A DNA stretch of 64,000 nucleotides from Sphingomonas lacunae (GCF_012979535.1 NZ_CP053015.1:930001-994000), one strand, 5' to 3'; counted from the first letter of the stretch, positions 47,784 to 55,597 are shown. Translations and numbers: made by a program. Notes: a model not told the origin generated them from the letters alone.

Positions 47784-48150
47784 TGCTTTTCTCCTGACGG
47801 GTGGCGCGCAGGGCGTCGAGGACGTCCATGGCGGCGATGGTGAGGGCGGCGGACTTGGCCAGCCGGGCGTAGATGACGTGAATGTCGCGATCAGTGAGCG
47901 CATCGATGCTGCCGATGGTCTGATCCAGTGCCATTTGCTGATGATCCCGCGCGGCGTCGGCCATGCGGCGGGCGGCGCGCAAGGTGGCGCCATGCGCCAT
48001 GTCGATCAGCCGGTGCGCCCCGGCCTGCACATCCTGATCGAGCGTGTGGCCATGGGCCTGTTGCTGATCGAGCCGGACGCGAATGACCGATTCAAAGGCG
48101 CGGGTGAAGATGGCCAGCGGCTGGCCGGCAGGGTGGTGCTGGGCGGTCAT
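47773..48150 (-). CDS. Hypothetical phage protein, 125 residues, helical
   Basis: An Ala- and Gln-rich, mostly helical protein (QQQAHGHTLDQDVQAGAHRL, AARRMADAARDHQQMALDQT). No function recognised. The start overlaps the stop of the next gene upstream by four bases (ATGA). Confidence 0.65.
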   Translation of the reverse strand: MTAQHHPAGQPLAIFTRAFESVIRVRLDQQQAHGHTLDQDVQAGAHRLIDMAHGATLRAARRMADAARDHQQMALDQTIGSIDALTDRDIHVIYARLAKSAALTIAAMDVLDALRATRQEKSNAV

Positions 48151-48815
48151 GCGTCGATGTTCCGCTGCTCAACGTCAAAGCTGATCGCGGTGACCCATGG
48201 GTTGGCTTGCCATGCACCTCGCCCATGGATGCTGTTCCAGAGGGTGGCGTAGCTCTTGATCGGGTTTCGGACCCAAATGCGGCCTTGCTCGACGGAATAG
48301 TCCATCCAGTACCCGTCAGGGACGACGCCGCTGCCATTACTGGAGCTTTTCACCCCCTCGGCAATGGCGTCCGCTTCGCTGATGTCCTGCAACCGCTGCA
48401 CCCGAACATCGGTGACGGTGAGGGTCAAGCGGCTGGCCCAGCGGGGCATGTAGATGGCGGGGCGAACTTTTCCGTGCTGGTCGCAGTTGTCGCGCTCGTC
48501 GGCTTCATGCCAGACACGCGTTGCATCAATTGCGCTTGGCTGTTCTGCATCCCATCGCCGGTGGGTGCGCCAAGTTTCCTTGACCCAAAGGCGGTCGCCG
48601 ATGGCGTAGGGCAGCGGCAAATCGGACTGGCGATGATCGCACCAGCAGCCATCGGCGCGGCGAAAGTGCCAGTCATAACCAGGTGTGTCGCTTGGCCCGA
48701 ATTCACTGAATTGCTTGTGACGGCGGAGCTTCAACATCCGCCGTGTCTGGGTCTTGCTGCCTTCAATCAGGGCGCGGACCATGGGGGCGGAGAAGAGGAT
48801 GGGGCGGTCAGTCAT
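48147..48815 (-). CDS. Phage protein with ASCH-like domain
   Basis: 222 residues from the ATG at 48815. The opening ILFSAPMVRALIEGSKTQTR and the WVKETWRTHRRWD segment recall the ASCH-like proteins found in many phages and prophages, which are proposed to bind RNA. The later LTLTVTDVRVQRLQDISEADAIAEGV is typical of the same group. Function unproven. ATGA overlaps mark both ends. Confidence 0.75.
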   Translation of the reverse strand: MTDRPILFSAPMVRALIEGSKTQTRRMLKLRRHKQFSEFGPSDTPGYDWHFRRADGCWCDHRQSDLPLPYAIGDRLWVKETWRTHRRWDAEQPSAIDATRVWHEADERDNCDQHGKVRPAIYMPRWASRLTLTVTDVRVQRLQDISEADAIAEGVKSSSNGSGVVPDGYWMDYSVEQGRIWVRNPIKSYATLWNSIHGRGAWQANPWVTAISFDVEQRNIDA

Positions 48816-49045
48816 GCGATGCCTGCCTTTTGCAGCCAGAGGTCGAAGGTGGCTTCGACACAGGTCTTGGCGCCTTCGATCGTCCGGACGCTGATCCATT
48901 CGATGGCCTGCCGGTTGAGGGTGAAGAGCCAGCGCGGCGAGTTCTTCTTTCCGCCGGTGGCCATGGCGCGCCCGATCTCGACCTCGCCCATGTAGAGCAC
49001 CTCGATATCGCCTTCGGTGCGCCATTCGGTTGCGGGGCGGCTCAT
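48812..49045 (-). CDS. Small hypothetical phage protein
   Basis: 77 residues from the ATG at 49045 (MSRPATEWRTEGDIEVLY). Contains a beta-like stretch, IEVLYMGEVEIGRAM, and a basic KNSPRWLFTLN. Both ends overlap neighbours by ATGA. Unknown function. Confidence 0.6.
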   Translation of the reverse strand: MSRPATEWRTEGDIEVLYMGEVEIGRAMATGGKKNSPRWLFTLNRQAIEWISVRTIEGAKTCVEATFDLWLQKAGIA

Positions 49046-49254
49046 GCTGCACCTCCGGGCAAACCACCGTGATGCTGGTTGCAGCTGCACAGTGGCGTTG
49101 CGCCGGAGGGTGGGGCGCAGCCATCCATTTCGATCACATCGACCGGCGGGCACATTTTGCCGTCGCTGCATTGATGCCAGCCGGCGGCGAGCAGGCGGCG
49201 GATGCCTTCCTGTTCATCGACCTGTTGTGCGGTGAGAATGGCATGTGCGGTCAT
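49042..49254 (-). CDS. Small Cys/His-containing phage protein
   Basis: 70 residues from the ATG at 49254. Starts MTAHAILTAQQVDEQEGIRR and carries several Cys and His residues (GWHQCSDGKMCPPVD, CSCNQHHGG). Possibly metal binding; function unknown. Start and stop are coupled to the neighbours by ATGA overlaps. Confidence 0.55.
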   Translation of the reverse strand: MTAHAILTAQQVDEQEGIRRLLAAGWHQCSDGKMCPPVDVIEMDGCAPPSGATPLCSCNQHHGGLPGGAA

Positions 49255-49400
49255 TTTTTCCTCCGTTGCAGCCAGGTGCGCCAGGCCAGCGCGACGTCGG
49301 CAAAGGTGGTGCCAGTGATGATGACGATGGAGGCGACGGCCGCGCCGATGAACAGCAGGCCGGAGAGCAGCGAGCCCAGGGCAATGGCGGCGGGGGTCAT
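49251..49400 (-). CDS. 49-residue membrane peptide
   Basis: A single hydrophobic segment (ALGSLLSGLLFIGAAVASIV) is followed by a basic tail ending WLQRRKK. The start overlaps the next stop upstream and the stop overlaps the next start by ATGA. A holin-like or lysis-regulating role is possible but only on size and hydrophobicity. Confidence 0.55.
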   Translation of the reverse strand: MTPAAIALGSLLSGLLFIGAAVASIVIITGTTFADVALAWRTWLQRRKK

Positions 49401-49672
49401 GCGCGGCCCGCCCCACGTTCCGCTGCGCCGGGGTTCGCCAGAATATCGTTCAGCAAATCCCTTTGCTCAGGTGGAATTACGCACAATGTTGAGCTTCCAT
49501 CTTTGCGATGAACGCCAATGACCATGCACAATCCGTAAGTCGGAATTTCAGTTTCACTGACCACGAGACCTTGAAAGCCGACCGGCAATGTGGAAACTGC
49601 GCCTTCGGATTCAGCAACAATGCCCGTAACGGCGCGCATCATTGGCGCGACGAAGATATCTGTATCACTCAT
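49397..49672 (-). CDS. Hypothetical phage protein, 91 residues
   Basis: Starts MSDTDIFVAPMMRAVTGIV. Mostly beta-strand by appearance (GAVSTLPVGFQGLVVSETEI, YGLCMVIGVHRKDG). It has more A/T than its neighbours. Unknown function; coupled at both ends. Confidence 0.6.
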   Translation of the reverse strand: MSDTDIFVAPMMRAVTGIVAESEGAVSTLPVGFQGLVVSETEIPTYGLCMVIGVHRKDGSSTLCVIPPEQRDLLNDILANPGAAERGAGRA

Positions 49673-50274
49673 GCCGCAGTCCTCCCGGCAGAAAGGGGCG
49701 GGCGATCGGTATGGGGGACCGGATCGCCCGCCAGTGGGCCGTCGCCTCCGGGGGCCAGAGCAATGGGGTCGCGGTTGGCCCAAGCGACGGGTAAGGTGAG
49801 GCTGGTGAAGCTGTAGTGTTGGTGCAGGATGGTGCGGACGCGGGCGACATAGTCGGCCAGTCCGGCGCGTTCGAGCATGGCGAAGTCTGCCAGTGTGAAG
49901 GCGATGCCAAAGGCGCGTTCGATGCCGATATCAAAATTGACCAGATCGGTTTCGATGATGCCGGGGAAGCTGCCGAGCGGGCGGTACCAGTCTTCCTCTG
50001 TCACCAGAACCGGGCAGCGCAGGCCGAAGTTTTCGCGCAGCAGCTGGTGCAGGCGCGCGGTGATGAAGTCGGGCCTTTCCCGCTCGCAGGCGAGCGCGGT
50101 GTTTTCTGGCCTTTCCCGCTCGCAGGCGAGCGCGGTGTTTTCTGGCCTTTCCCGCTCGCAGGCGAGTGCGGTGTTTTCTGGCCTTTCCCGCTCGCAGGCG
50201 AGCGCGGTGTTTTCTGGCCTTTCCCGCTCGCAGGCGAGCGCGGCGGGATCTATGACGGTGGGACTGGCGGTCAT
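49669..50274 (-). CDS. Phage protein with five 12-residue repeats and an ACP-like region
   Basis: 201 residues from the ATG at 50274, with GGA 7 nt upstream; an ATG at 50286 is possible. Residues about 10-69 are five copies of ALACERERP joined by ENT spacers, encoded by a 36-bp tandem repeat. Then comes a folded part (ITARLHQLLRENFGLRCPV to about residue 150). That part ends IGIERAFGIAFTLADFAMLE followed by RAGLADYVARVRTIL, which resembles the acyl carrier protein helices, but the modified serine of true carriers is missing. Stop overlaps the next start by ATGA. Confidence 0.7.
   Translation of the reverse strand: MTASPTVIDPAALACERERPENTALACERERPENTALACERERPENTALACERERPENTALACERERPDFITARLHQLLRENFGLRCPVLVTEEDWYRPLGSFPGIIETDLVNFDIGIERAFGIAFTLADFAMLERAGLADYVARVRTILHQHYSFTSLTLPVAWANRDPIALAPGGDGPLAGDPVPHTDRPPLSAGRTAA
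50072..50243. repeat. Five-copy 36-bp tandem repeat with palindromic core
   Basis: Copies start at 50072, 50108, 50144, 50180 and 50216; the last stops after 28 bp. Each has CGCTCGC-AG-GCGAGCG. Copy 3 has one change (GAGTGCGG). The period of 36 bp keeps the frame of the minus-strand gene. Confidence 0.95.
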
Positions 50275-50301
50275 GACAGGATCCATCGTTGAAAGGTGAG
50301 G

Positions 50302-50364
50302 CTGGCGGGGGTGGTGAATGGCAACCGCCCCCGCCAGAGGTTGGCCGCGAGAGGGGAGCGGCCA
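50302..50364 (-). terminator. Two tandem hairpins in the left operon
   Basis: CTGGCGGGGG pairs with CCCCCGCCAG (50302-50337, 10-bp stem), then TGGCCGC pairs with GCGGCCA (50342-50364). They lie in the 133-bp gap between the 50408 and 49669 genes. No T-run, so this may be an attenuator, a processing site or simply structured leader for the repeat gene. Confidence 0.45.
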
Positions 50365-50407
50365 GCCATTTCCATCCCGCCCGAGAGACAAGACGGCGGA
50401 TTCATGA

Positions 50408-50536
50408 TCAGTGGGCCATGGCCCAGAGGCAGCCGGCAGCGCTCATGATACCCGACAGGGCCAGCGCGGCGACGATGCGCCAGCGTTCGGCCGCGCTGGC
50501 GTCGCGATCAGCGAGCGGGGCGAGGCGGCGGGTCAT
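50408..50536 (-). CDS. 42-residue peptide with hydrophobic C-terminus
   Basis: Starts MTRRLAPLADRDASAAERW and ends in a hydrophobic helix IVAALALSGIMSAAGCLWAM. Start overlaps the next stop by ATGA. Possible single-span membrane peptide. Confidence 0.5.
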   Translation of the reverse strand: MTRRLAPLADRDASAAERWRIVAALALSGIMSAAGCLWAMAH

Positions 50537-50664
50537 GGAATGATCCTCCAATCGCGGGAAAAGGTGCGCCGGGGGCGGGTGAGGTCGCGCCAGATGCTGC
50601 GGCCGCACAGGACAAGCAGGACGGCCCAGAGGGCGGCGCTGATCCAGGGCAGGGCGGCGGTCAT
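50533..50664 (-). CDS. 43-residue membrane peptide
   Basis: One hydrophobic segment WISAALWAVLLVLCG followed by a basic tail (RRTFSRDWR). Start and stop overlap the neighbours by ATGA. With the 42-residue peptide it forms a pair of small membrane proteins, perhaps a lysis or exclusion pair. Confidence 0.5.
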   Translation of the reverse strand: MTAALPWISAALWAVLLVLCGRSIWRDLTRPRRTFSRDWRIIP

Positions 50665-51038
50665 GACCGGCCCCCCTTGATGGTGCGCAGGCCGATGGCG
50701 GCGGCGCGGGCATCCAGATCCTCCGCAGCGGCGCGTTCGGCGCGGGCGGTGGTGCCGCCGCCCTGTGGCAGCTGGACATCAAACCAGTAATCGACCGCAG
50801 CGGCGGGCCAGCGGCTTTTGACGCGGGGCATGGTGTCGACCGTGTCGCCATGTTGCAGCGGCAGCGGTGCCGGGAAGCCATGGCCATCGATCAGTTTGGC
50901 GACATAGGAGAGGAGCCAGCGGGTCGAGCGGTCCATCTGGCCCAGCCGGACCTGAATGTCCGACAGGGAATAAGTGAATTGCGGCAGCGCAAGGCCGGGA
51001 AGCGGCCTGAGCTGGGGAGTGGAATGTGCGTGTGCCAT
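50661..51038 (-). CDS. First gene of the leftward early operon, hypothetical
   Basis: 125 residues, MAHAHSTPQLRPLPGLALPQ, then a helical part (SLSDIQVRLGQMDRSTRWLLSYVAKLI) and an acidic/Ala-rich end. GGAGG lies 5 nt before the ATG. It is preceded by two operator-like sites and a probable promoter. Unknown function. Confidence 0.65.
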   Translation of the reverse strand: MAHAHSTPQLRPLPGLALPQFTYSLSDIQVRLGQMDRSTRWLLSYVAKLIDGHGFPAPLPLQHGDTVDTMPRVKSRWPAAAVDYWFDVQLPQGGGTTARAERAAAEDLDARAAAIGLRTIKGGRS

Positions 51039-51067
51039 CAGGGCCTCCGTTGCTGTACGGCCCTTTT

Positions 51068-51117
51068 GTTCGCAAATCGCTTACAAGGTCAAGAGAAAAA
51101 ATTCTCGTTTCGCTTAC
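51068..51117. promoter_or_regulatory. Two operator-like sites before the leftward operon
   Basis: GTTCGCAAATCGCTTAC at 51068-51084 and ATTCTCGTTTCGCTTAC at 51101-51117 share the CGCTTAC end with the site at 51707-51723 (12 and 10 of 17 positions match GTAAGCATTTCACTTAC). On the minus strand a TTGACC lies at 51091-51086 as a possible -35. The region probably holds the left early promoter under repressor control. Confidence 0.55.
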
Positions 51118-51292
51118 TTATGCAAACACAAGCAGAACAGATTTGCGACGAGTTGCACGAAAAAGCGGGAGTTTTGGCCAAAAAGCCGTGCGCAGAGCGC
51201 GAACGGCTGGTGCTGCCGGCGATGATGCCTGGCAAAATCGGGTCGTCGCGAAAGAGCAACGTTTCGTCTGGCTGGGGTGCGCCTGGCGCGGG

Positions 51293-51667
51293 TCAGCCGG
51301 TGCGGCGGGTCGGTTCAAAATGACCAAAACCGCTCAACGCCTCAGTCACGCGCAAGACATTGTCGCGCTGTTCGGGCGGGGCATTGCGGTAATTCGCCAA
51401 TAGACGCCGTTCATCGGCGGTGAGTTGCAACGGATTGTCTGCCGACGACAGTAAATCGGCGGGCGTTACACCGAGAGCATCGGCAATCCGCCGCATCCAT
51501 TCGGTATCGAGGCGTGGTTTTCCTCTTTCAAGGCCGCTGATCTGAACTTTTGAACAGCCGACAGCTTCGGCCAGCCGGTCCTGCGACCAGCCCCGGCCAA
51601 GCCGGATTTCACGAATGCGATTGGGATATTCCGCCATAATGGCGAATAATAGGACATCGGCGCTCAT
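51293..51667 (-). CDS. XRE-family phage repressor (CI-like)
   Basis: 124 residues from the ATG at 51667. Helix-turn-helix in IREIRLGRGWSQDRLAEAVG and CSKVQISGLERGKPRLDTEW near 23-60, then a C-terminal part LTADERRLLANYRNAPPEQR that may mediate oligomerisation. No peptidase domain, so it is not a LexA-like cleaved repressor. TTGACA at 51703-51698 and CATGAT at 51680-51675 with 17 bp between put the transcription start near this ATG, so the mRNA may be leaderless. An upstream ATG at 51679 lies inside the -10. Alternative start: MAEYPNR at 51637. Confidence 0.9.
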   Translation of the reverse strand: MSADVLLFAIMAEYPNRIREIRLGRGWSQDRLAEAVGCSKVQISGLERGKPRLDTEWMRRIADALGVTPADLLSSADNPLQLTADERRLLANYRNAPPEQRDNVLRVTEALSGFGHFEPTRRTG

Positions 51668-51691
51668 GCCGCTAATCATGGACTGCTAACG

Positions 51692-51730
51692 CCCCCTTGT
51701 CAAAATGTAAGCATTTCACTTACAAGGGGG
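51692..51730. promoter_or_regulatory. Nested palindromes of the phage immunity switch
   Basis: CCCCCTTGT at 51692-51700 and ACAAGGGGG at 51722-51730 form a perfect 9-bp inverted repeat. Inside is GTAAGCATTTCACTTAC (51707-51723) with GTAAG/CTTAC arms. The repressor promoter (TTGACA on the minus strand) overlaps it. Rightward promoter elements could not be fixed. This is the likely operator region shared by the repressor and Cro-like genes. Confidence 0.7.
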
Positions 51731-51732
51731 GC

Positions 51733-51948
51733 ATGCAGAACAGAGCCGGACAGTTGATGCGGGCATGGCGCGGCGAGCGATCGCTGGCCGAGGTGGCGCA
51801 TCTGGTACCATCATCGCGCGTCGCCTGGCTGGACTGGGAACGCGGTGCGCGGATCCCCAACCGACGGATGATGCCCCGGGTGTGCGCCGTGGTGCCGGGG
51901 CTGGAGCCCGGCCATTTCCACGAACCGGCGTGGCAAGAGGCGGCCTGA
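51733..51948 (+). CDS. Cro-like small HTH protein
   Basis: 71 residues from the ATG at 51733, with AAGGGG 3-4 nt upstream, within the palindrome arm. The helix-turn-helix is in SLAEVAHLVPSSRVAWLDWE near 18-37. It starts right across the operator from the repressor, the place of Cro. Role as the lytic switch protein is inferred from position. Confidence 0.75.
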   Translation: MQNRAGQLMRAWRGERSLAEVAHLVPSSRVAWLDWERGARIPNRRMMPRVCAVVPGLEPGHFHEPAWQEAA

Positions 51949-51951
51949 GCG

Positions 51952-52248
51952 GTGCCGGCGCGCACGGACGAGCTGATCGGCCATGGGCTGGTGCCGAGCG
52001 AGGCGCGGGTGATGGACCTGTGGGACAAGGGCCTGTCCAACCGCGATATCGCGCGGCAGCTGGGCATGGCGCTGTCGACCGTGCGGCAGATCACCAAAAT
52101 CTATCACACGCCAGAGGATGGGCAGGCGGCGCGCGACGCGGCGATGGCCAATATCCGGTTCATTGACCGGATGCGCGCCATTTACCCCTGGCGGTTCGGC
52201 ACGGCGACACTGGACGATGATGGCGCCGGCGAGGGGTTGGTTGCGTGA
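51952..52248 (+). CDS. HTH protein (LuxR/sigma-4-like)
   Basis: 98 residues from a GTG at 51952, three bases after the Cro-like stop. A helix-turn-helix (MDLWDKGLSNRDIARQLGMA, then LSTVRQITKIYH, near 21-52) resembles the C-terminal domain of LuxR/sigma regulators. The last bases overlap the next GTG start (GTGA). Likely an early regulator. Confidence 0.7.
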   Translation: MPARTDELIGHGLVPSEARVMDLWDKGLSNRDIARQLGMALSTVRQITKIYHTPEDGQAARDAAMANIRFIDRMRAIYPWRFGTATLDDDGAGEGLVA

Positions 52249-53348
52249 GCATCCCCATGGCCGTGTCCGAAATCGAGGCGATGCTGAAAGACCGGGTCGA
52301 GCAGCTGGCGCGCGAGCTGTTGCCGGGCGGGCGCAAGGACGGCAAGGAATGGTGCGTCGGATCCATCCATGGCGAAAAGGGCCAGAGCCTGCGCGTGTCG
52401 TTGCGCGGATCCAAGCAGGGATGGTGGCGCGACTTTGCCGCCGGTGAGGGTGGCGACTGCCTGAAACTGATCGCCGCCGTGCTGTTTCGCGGTGACCTGG
52501 GCAAGGCGGTGCAATGGGCCAAGAGCTGGCTGGGCATCGACCATGTCGATGCGCCGTCGATCGAGCGGTTCCGCATCGAGGCGGCGGCGTTCCGCGAGGC
52601 CAAGGCGGCCGAGGCCGAAAAGGAACGGCGCAACCGGGCGGCGTCGGCGCGATCGCGCTGGCAGCAGGCGGTGCCGATCCCCGGCACGCTGGCCGAAACC
52701 TATTTGCTGAACCGGGCGATCGACCTGCGGCGGCTGGGCCGCGCGCCGGGGTCGCTGCGGTTTCACCCCCGGCTGATGTACGGATATCAGGGGCCGGAAG
52801 CGCCGGCGATGGTCGCGTGCTGCACGCTGTTGTCGGGCGAGCATGTCGCGACGCACCGCACCTGGTTGAAGCGCGATGGCAGCGGCAAGGCCGGGGCCGA
52901 CGAGATTGGCTGTGATGCCGAGGGCAGGCCGAATGACCCGAAAAAGGTGATGGGCCTGTATGCCGGGGCGCATATCCCGCTGTGGAAGGGGACGCACCGC
53001 GCGCCATTGCGCGACGTGCCCAAGGGCACCGACATTTATGCCAGCGAGGGCATAGAGGATGGCCTGACCGCCGCCTGTGCCGACCCGTCGCAGCGGGTCA
53101 TCTGTTTCATATCGCTGTCGAACCTGGGCGAGCTGGAGCTGCCGCCGCAGATGGGGCGGTTGATCATCCTGGCGCAAAATGACCCGAAGGGCAGCCCGGC
53201 AGACAAGCAGCTGAACCGGGCGATCGCGGCGCACCGCGCCAAGGGGCGGACGGTGCTGATCGCGCCGCCGCCACCGGGATTCAAGGACCTTAACGATCTG
53301 GTGCGGGGCATCCGCAGTGATGAAGCCCGGGGAGGGAAAGCCGCATGA
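52245..53348 (+). CDS. Toprim-domain primase-like protein
   Basis: 367 residues. The N-terminal part has a short Cys-poor zinc-less primase-like segment (KEWCVGSIHGEKGQSLRVSL, then WRDFAAGEGGDCLKLIAA), followed by the Toprim-like region TDIYASEGIEDGLTAACA and RLIILAQNDPKGSPADKQL. This layout is that of phage/plasmid Toprim primases. It would prime DNA synthesis together with the ATPase encoded next, whose start overlaps its stop. Confidence 0.88.
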   Translation: MSIPMAVSEIEAMLKDRVEQLARELLPGGRKDGKEWCVGSIHGEKGQSLRVSLRGSKQGWWRDFAAGEGGDCLKLIAAVLFRGDLGKAVQWAKSWLGIDHVDAPSIERFRIEAAAFREAKAAEAEKERRNRAASARSRWQQAVPIPGTLAETYLLNRAIDLRRLGRAPGSLRFHPRLMYGYQGPEAPAMVACCTLLSGEHVATHRTWLKRDGSGKAGADEIGCDAEGRPNDPKKVMGLYAGAHIPLWKGTHRAPLRDVPKGTDIYASEGIEDGLTAACADPSQRVICFISLSNLGELELPPQMGRLIILAQNDPKGSPADKQLNRAIAAHRAKGRTVLIAPPPPGFKDLNDLVRGIRSDEARGGKAA

Positions 53349-55207
53349 GTGATTTGTCTTTGGTCGCGGCCGCGCTGGACCGGGCGCATGAACCCGGCAT
53401 CGATGTTCCCCCCGCCGAAAGCGGCGGCGATGGCGACGGCGACCGGGGTGCGCGCAAGGGCAAGTGGCTGCCCGAGGGATGCCCGGTGACGGCGCTGGGT
53501 ACCGAAGGCGGCATGTTCTATTTCCTGACGACGCTGGGCGAGCTGCGCGGCCTGACGGCCGACAAGGTGGCCAACAAGCATATCCTGGGCATGTTCGCCC
53601 CCGATTGTGATTATCTGTTTGACCAATGGCCGCGCAAGAAAATGGTCAAGCGCAAGGACGAGCATGGCGACGAGGTCGAGGAATGGATCGTCACCGGCTG
53701 GCGCACCGATGATGTGTCGATGCTGTTGATGGATGCGGCGGCAACCCGGGGCGTGTGGAACGCCCAGGAGCGGGTGCGCGGCCGTGGTGCCTGGACGGCC
53801 GATGACGGCAGCCTGATCCTGCATCTGGGCACCCATGTCCTGATGCATGGCCGGTGGCTGAAACCGGGGATGTATGAGGGAAAGGTCTATCCCGCCGCGC
53901 CGGCGCTGCCCAAGCCGCACCCCGACCCGGTTTCCATCGACGAGCTGGGCCCTGGGCATCAGATGCTGAATTATTTTCGGACATGGAATTGGGCGCGGCC
54001 ATCGCTGGACCCGATATTGTTGCTGGGCTGGATTGTCGCAGCGCGCATGGGCGCGGCCATCGAGTGGCGGCCGATGGCGTGGATCACCGGGGACAAGGCG
54101 ACCGGCAAATCGACCCTGCAAAAGCTGGTCAAATGGACGTTTGACGGCGCGCTGTTGCAGACAACCGACGCGACCGAGGCGGGCATTCGCCAGATATTGG
54201 GGCAGCAGAGCCTGCCGGTCGCAGTGGACGAGGCCGAGGCGAGCGAGGACAACCGCAAATTGCAGGCGCTGCTCAACCTGGCGCGACAGGCGGCGAGCGG
54301 CGGCATTGTGGCGCGTGGCGGGCAGGACCACCAAGGTCACCAGTTCCAGGCGACGAGCGCGTTCCTGTTCAGTTCCATCTATACCCCGCCGATGTTGCCG
54401 CAGGACCGCAGCCGCATGGCCTTGCTCGAGCTGGGCGAATTGCAGGCGGGGCAGCGCAGCAAAACCGAGTTCACCATGCCGGTGTTCCGTGAGCTGGGCG
54501 CGCAAATATCCCGCGTGATTGCCGACCGGTGGCACGAGTGGCCCAAGATATTGGAAGCCTATCGCGACGCATTGATCGATGAAGGCGGGCAGGGCGGCCG
54601 CGCGGCCGACCAGTTCGGCACATTGTTGGCTGCGGCGCACCTGGTCATCGAGGACGGGCTGCCCCATGCCGAATCGCTGCGCAGCTGGGGCGCGATGCTG
54701 AACGTGTCGGTGATGGCCGAGACGGCAGGCGCGGAAGATGACAAGATGTCGTGCCTGCAACATCTTATGACCTATCCGGTCATGCTGGAACGTGGCGGCA
54801 CGCAGCGGCTGGTTTCCGAATGGCTGTTGCAGGCGACGAGCGGCCTGAAACCCGGCGAGTTGCCCGGTGACGAAGTGGTGCGGCAGCGGGCGGCGGCCGA
54901 GGCGCTGGCCCGGATCGGCGTGCGGGTCGCCAGCAATCTGAAAGGCATGACGCCGGGCCGGCACTATCTGGCGGTCGCCAGCCGGCATCAGGGGCTTGCC
55001 CGGATCTATGAGGGCACGCACTGGCAAGGCCGATCGGGTGCCGAGGGCGTCTGGGCGCAGGCATTGAAGCGCATATCCGGCGCCATGGCCAATTACACCA
55101 TCAAGATGGCCGGCACGACGATGAAAGCCACGCTGGTGCCGCTGGAAGTGGCGATCGAGCAAGACGCCGACGAATGGGCGCGGGCCGACCGGGAGCTGGT
55201 GGAGTGA
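53345..55207 (+). CDS. Phage replicative ATPase/helicase-like protein
   Basis: 620 residues. The Walker A motif ITGDKATGKSTLQKLV near 250 sits in an AAA-type core, with VAVDEAEASEDNRKL as the likely Walker B, then FLFSSIYTPPMLPQDRSRMA. It resembles phage D5/DUF927-like ATPases that act as replicative helicases after a primase gene. The first 30 residues are low-complexity Gly/Asp. GTG/ATG coupling links it to both neighbours. Family assignment is from motifs and order only. Confidence 0.82.
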   Translation: MSDLSLVAAALDRAHEPGIDVPPAESGGDGDGDRGARKGKWLPEGCPVTALGTEGGMFYFLTTLGELRGLTADKVANKHILGMFAPDCDYLFDQWPRKKMVKRKDEHGDEVEEWIVTGWRTDDVSMLLMDAAATRGVWNAQERVRGRGAWTADDGSLILHLGTHVLMHGRWLKPGMYEGKVYPAAPALPKPHPDPVSIDELGPGHQMLNYFRTWNWARPSLDPILLLGWIVAARMGAAIEWRPMAWITGDKATGKSTLQKLVKWTFDGALLQTTDATEAGIRQILGQQSLPVAVDEAEASEDNRKLQALLNLARQAASGGIVARGGQDHQGHQFQATSAFLFSSIYTPPMLPQDRSRMALLELGELQAGQRSKTEFTMPVFRELGAQISRVIADRWHEWPKILEAYRDALIDEGGQGGRAADQFGTLLAAAHLVIEDGLPHAESLRSWGAMLNVSVMAETAGAEDDKMSCLQHLMTYPVMLERGGTQRLVSEWLLQATSGLKPGELPGDEVVRQRAAAEALARIGVRVASNLKGMTPGRHYLAVASRHQGLARIYEGTHWQGRSGAEGVWAQALKRISGAMANYTIKMAGTTMKATLVPLEVAIEQDADEWARADRELVE

Positions 55208-55578
55208 GCCAGCCAGTTTGCAGATGCGGCTGGAAGGGGCCGAGGCAGCGCGGCCGTTGCTGCCCGGAGTGCAAGGCAACGCCGCTGGAAATGCAGGCGT
55301 GGGTAAACCGCCAAGACAAAGCAAATCTGTCGGCGCGAGCCAAAGCTGAACGTGTTGGCCTGTTTCATGATTGCGGCCATGAGGTCGGCCATTGGGTGGA
55401 GCGATCGCCCCTATGCCCGGATTGCGAGCGGCAAAGCTTGCGGCCTGAGCGCATTCCCGCCGTGTTGACCATCACCATCCGCGACAGCGGCAAGGTGCAC
55501 CGCTTTGCCATCCCCAATGGCATGGTGCCGGCGAGATTGCGCAGCCCTGGCCGTCGGCGACGGGCAGGCCGGGCATGA
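55204..55578 (+). CDS. Zinc-ribbon-like phage protein
   Basis: 124 residues from a GTG at 55204 overlapping the previous stop. Several Cys pairs are seen: CRCGWKG and CCPECK at the N-terminus, CGHEVGH and CPDCERQ in the middle. It ends with a basic Arg-rich tail. Predicted metal-binding; function unknown. Confidence 0.7.
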   Translation: MSQPVCRCGWKGPRQRGRCCPECKATPLEMQAWVNRQDKANLSARAKAERVGLFHDCGHEVGHWVERSPLCPDCERQSLRPERIPAVLTITIRDSGKVHRFAIPNGMVPARLRSPGRRRRAGRA

Positions 55579-55597
55579 CGGCGGCCACACAAGCAAA

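Noticed and set aside
50072..50243. The tandem repeats as a CRISPR array
   Set aside because: Spacers are identical 8-bp pieces, the unit is in frame in a gene, and no cas gene is present.
51120..51323. A 67-residue plus-strand frame between the operator sites and the repressor end
   Set aside because: There is no ribosome site at its ATG, and it runs into the antisense of the repressor.
53036..55324. A 762-residue minus-strand frame opposite the helicase-like gene
   Set aside because: The plus strand has the P-loop motif and coupled starts; the reverse frame lacks any domain.
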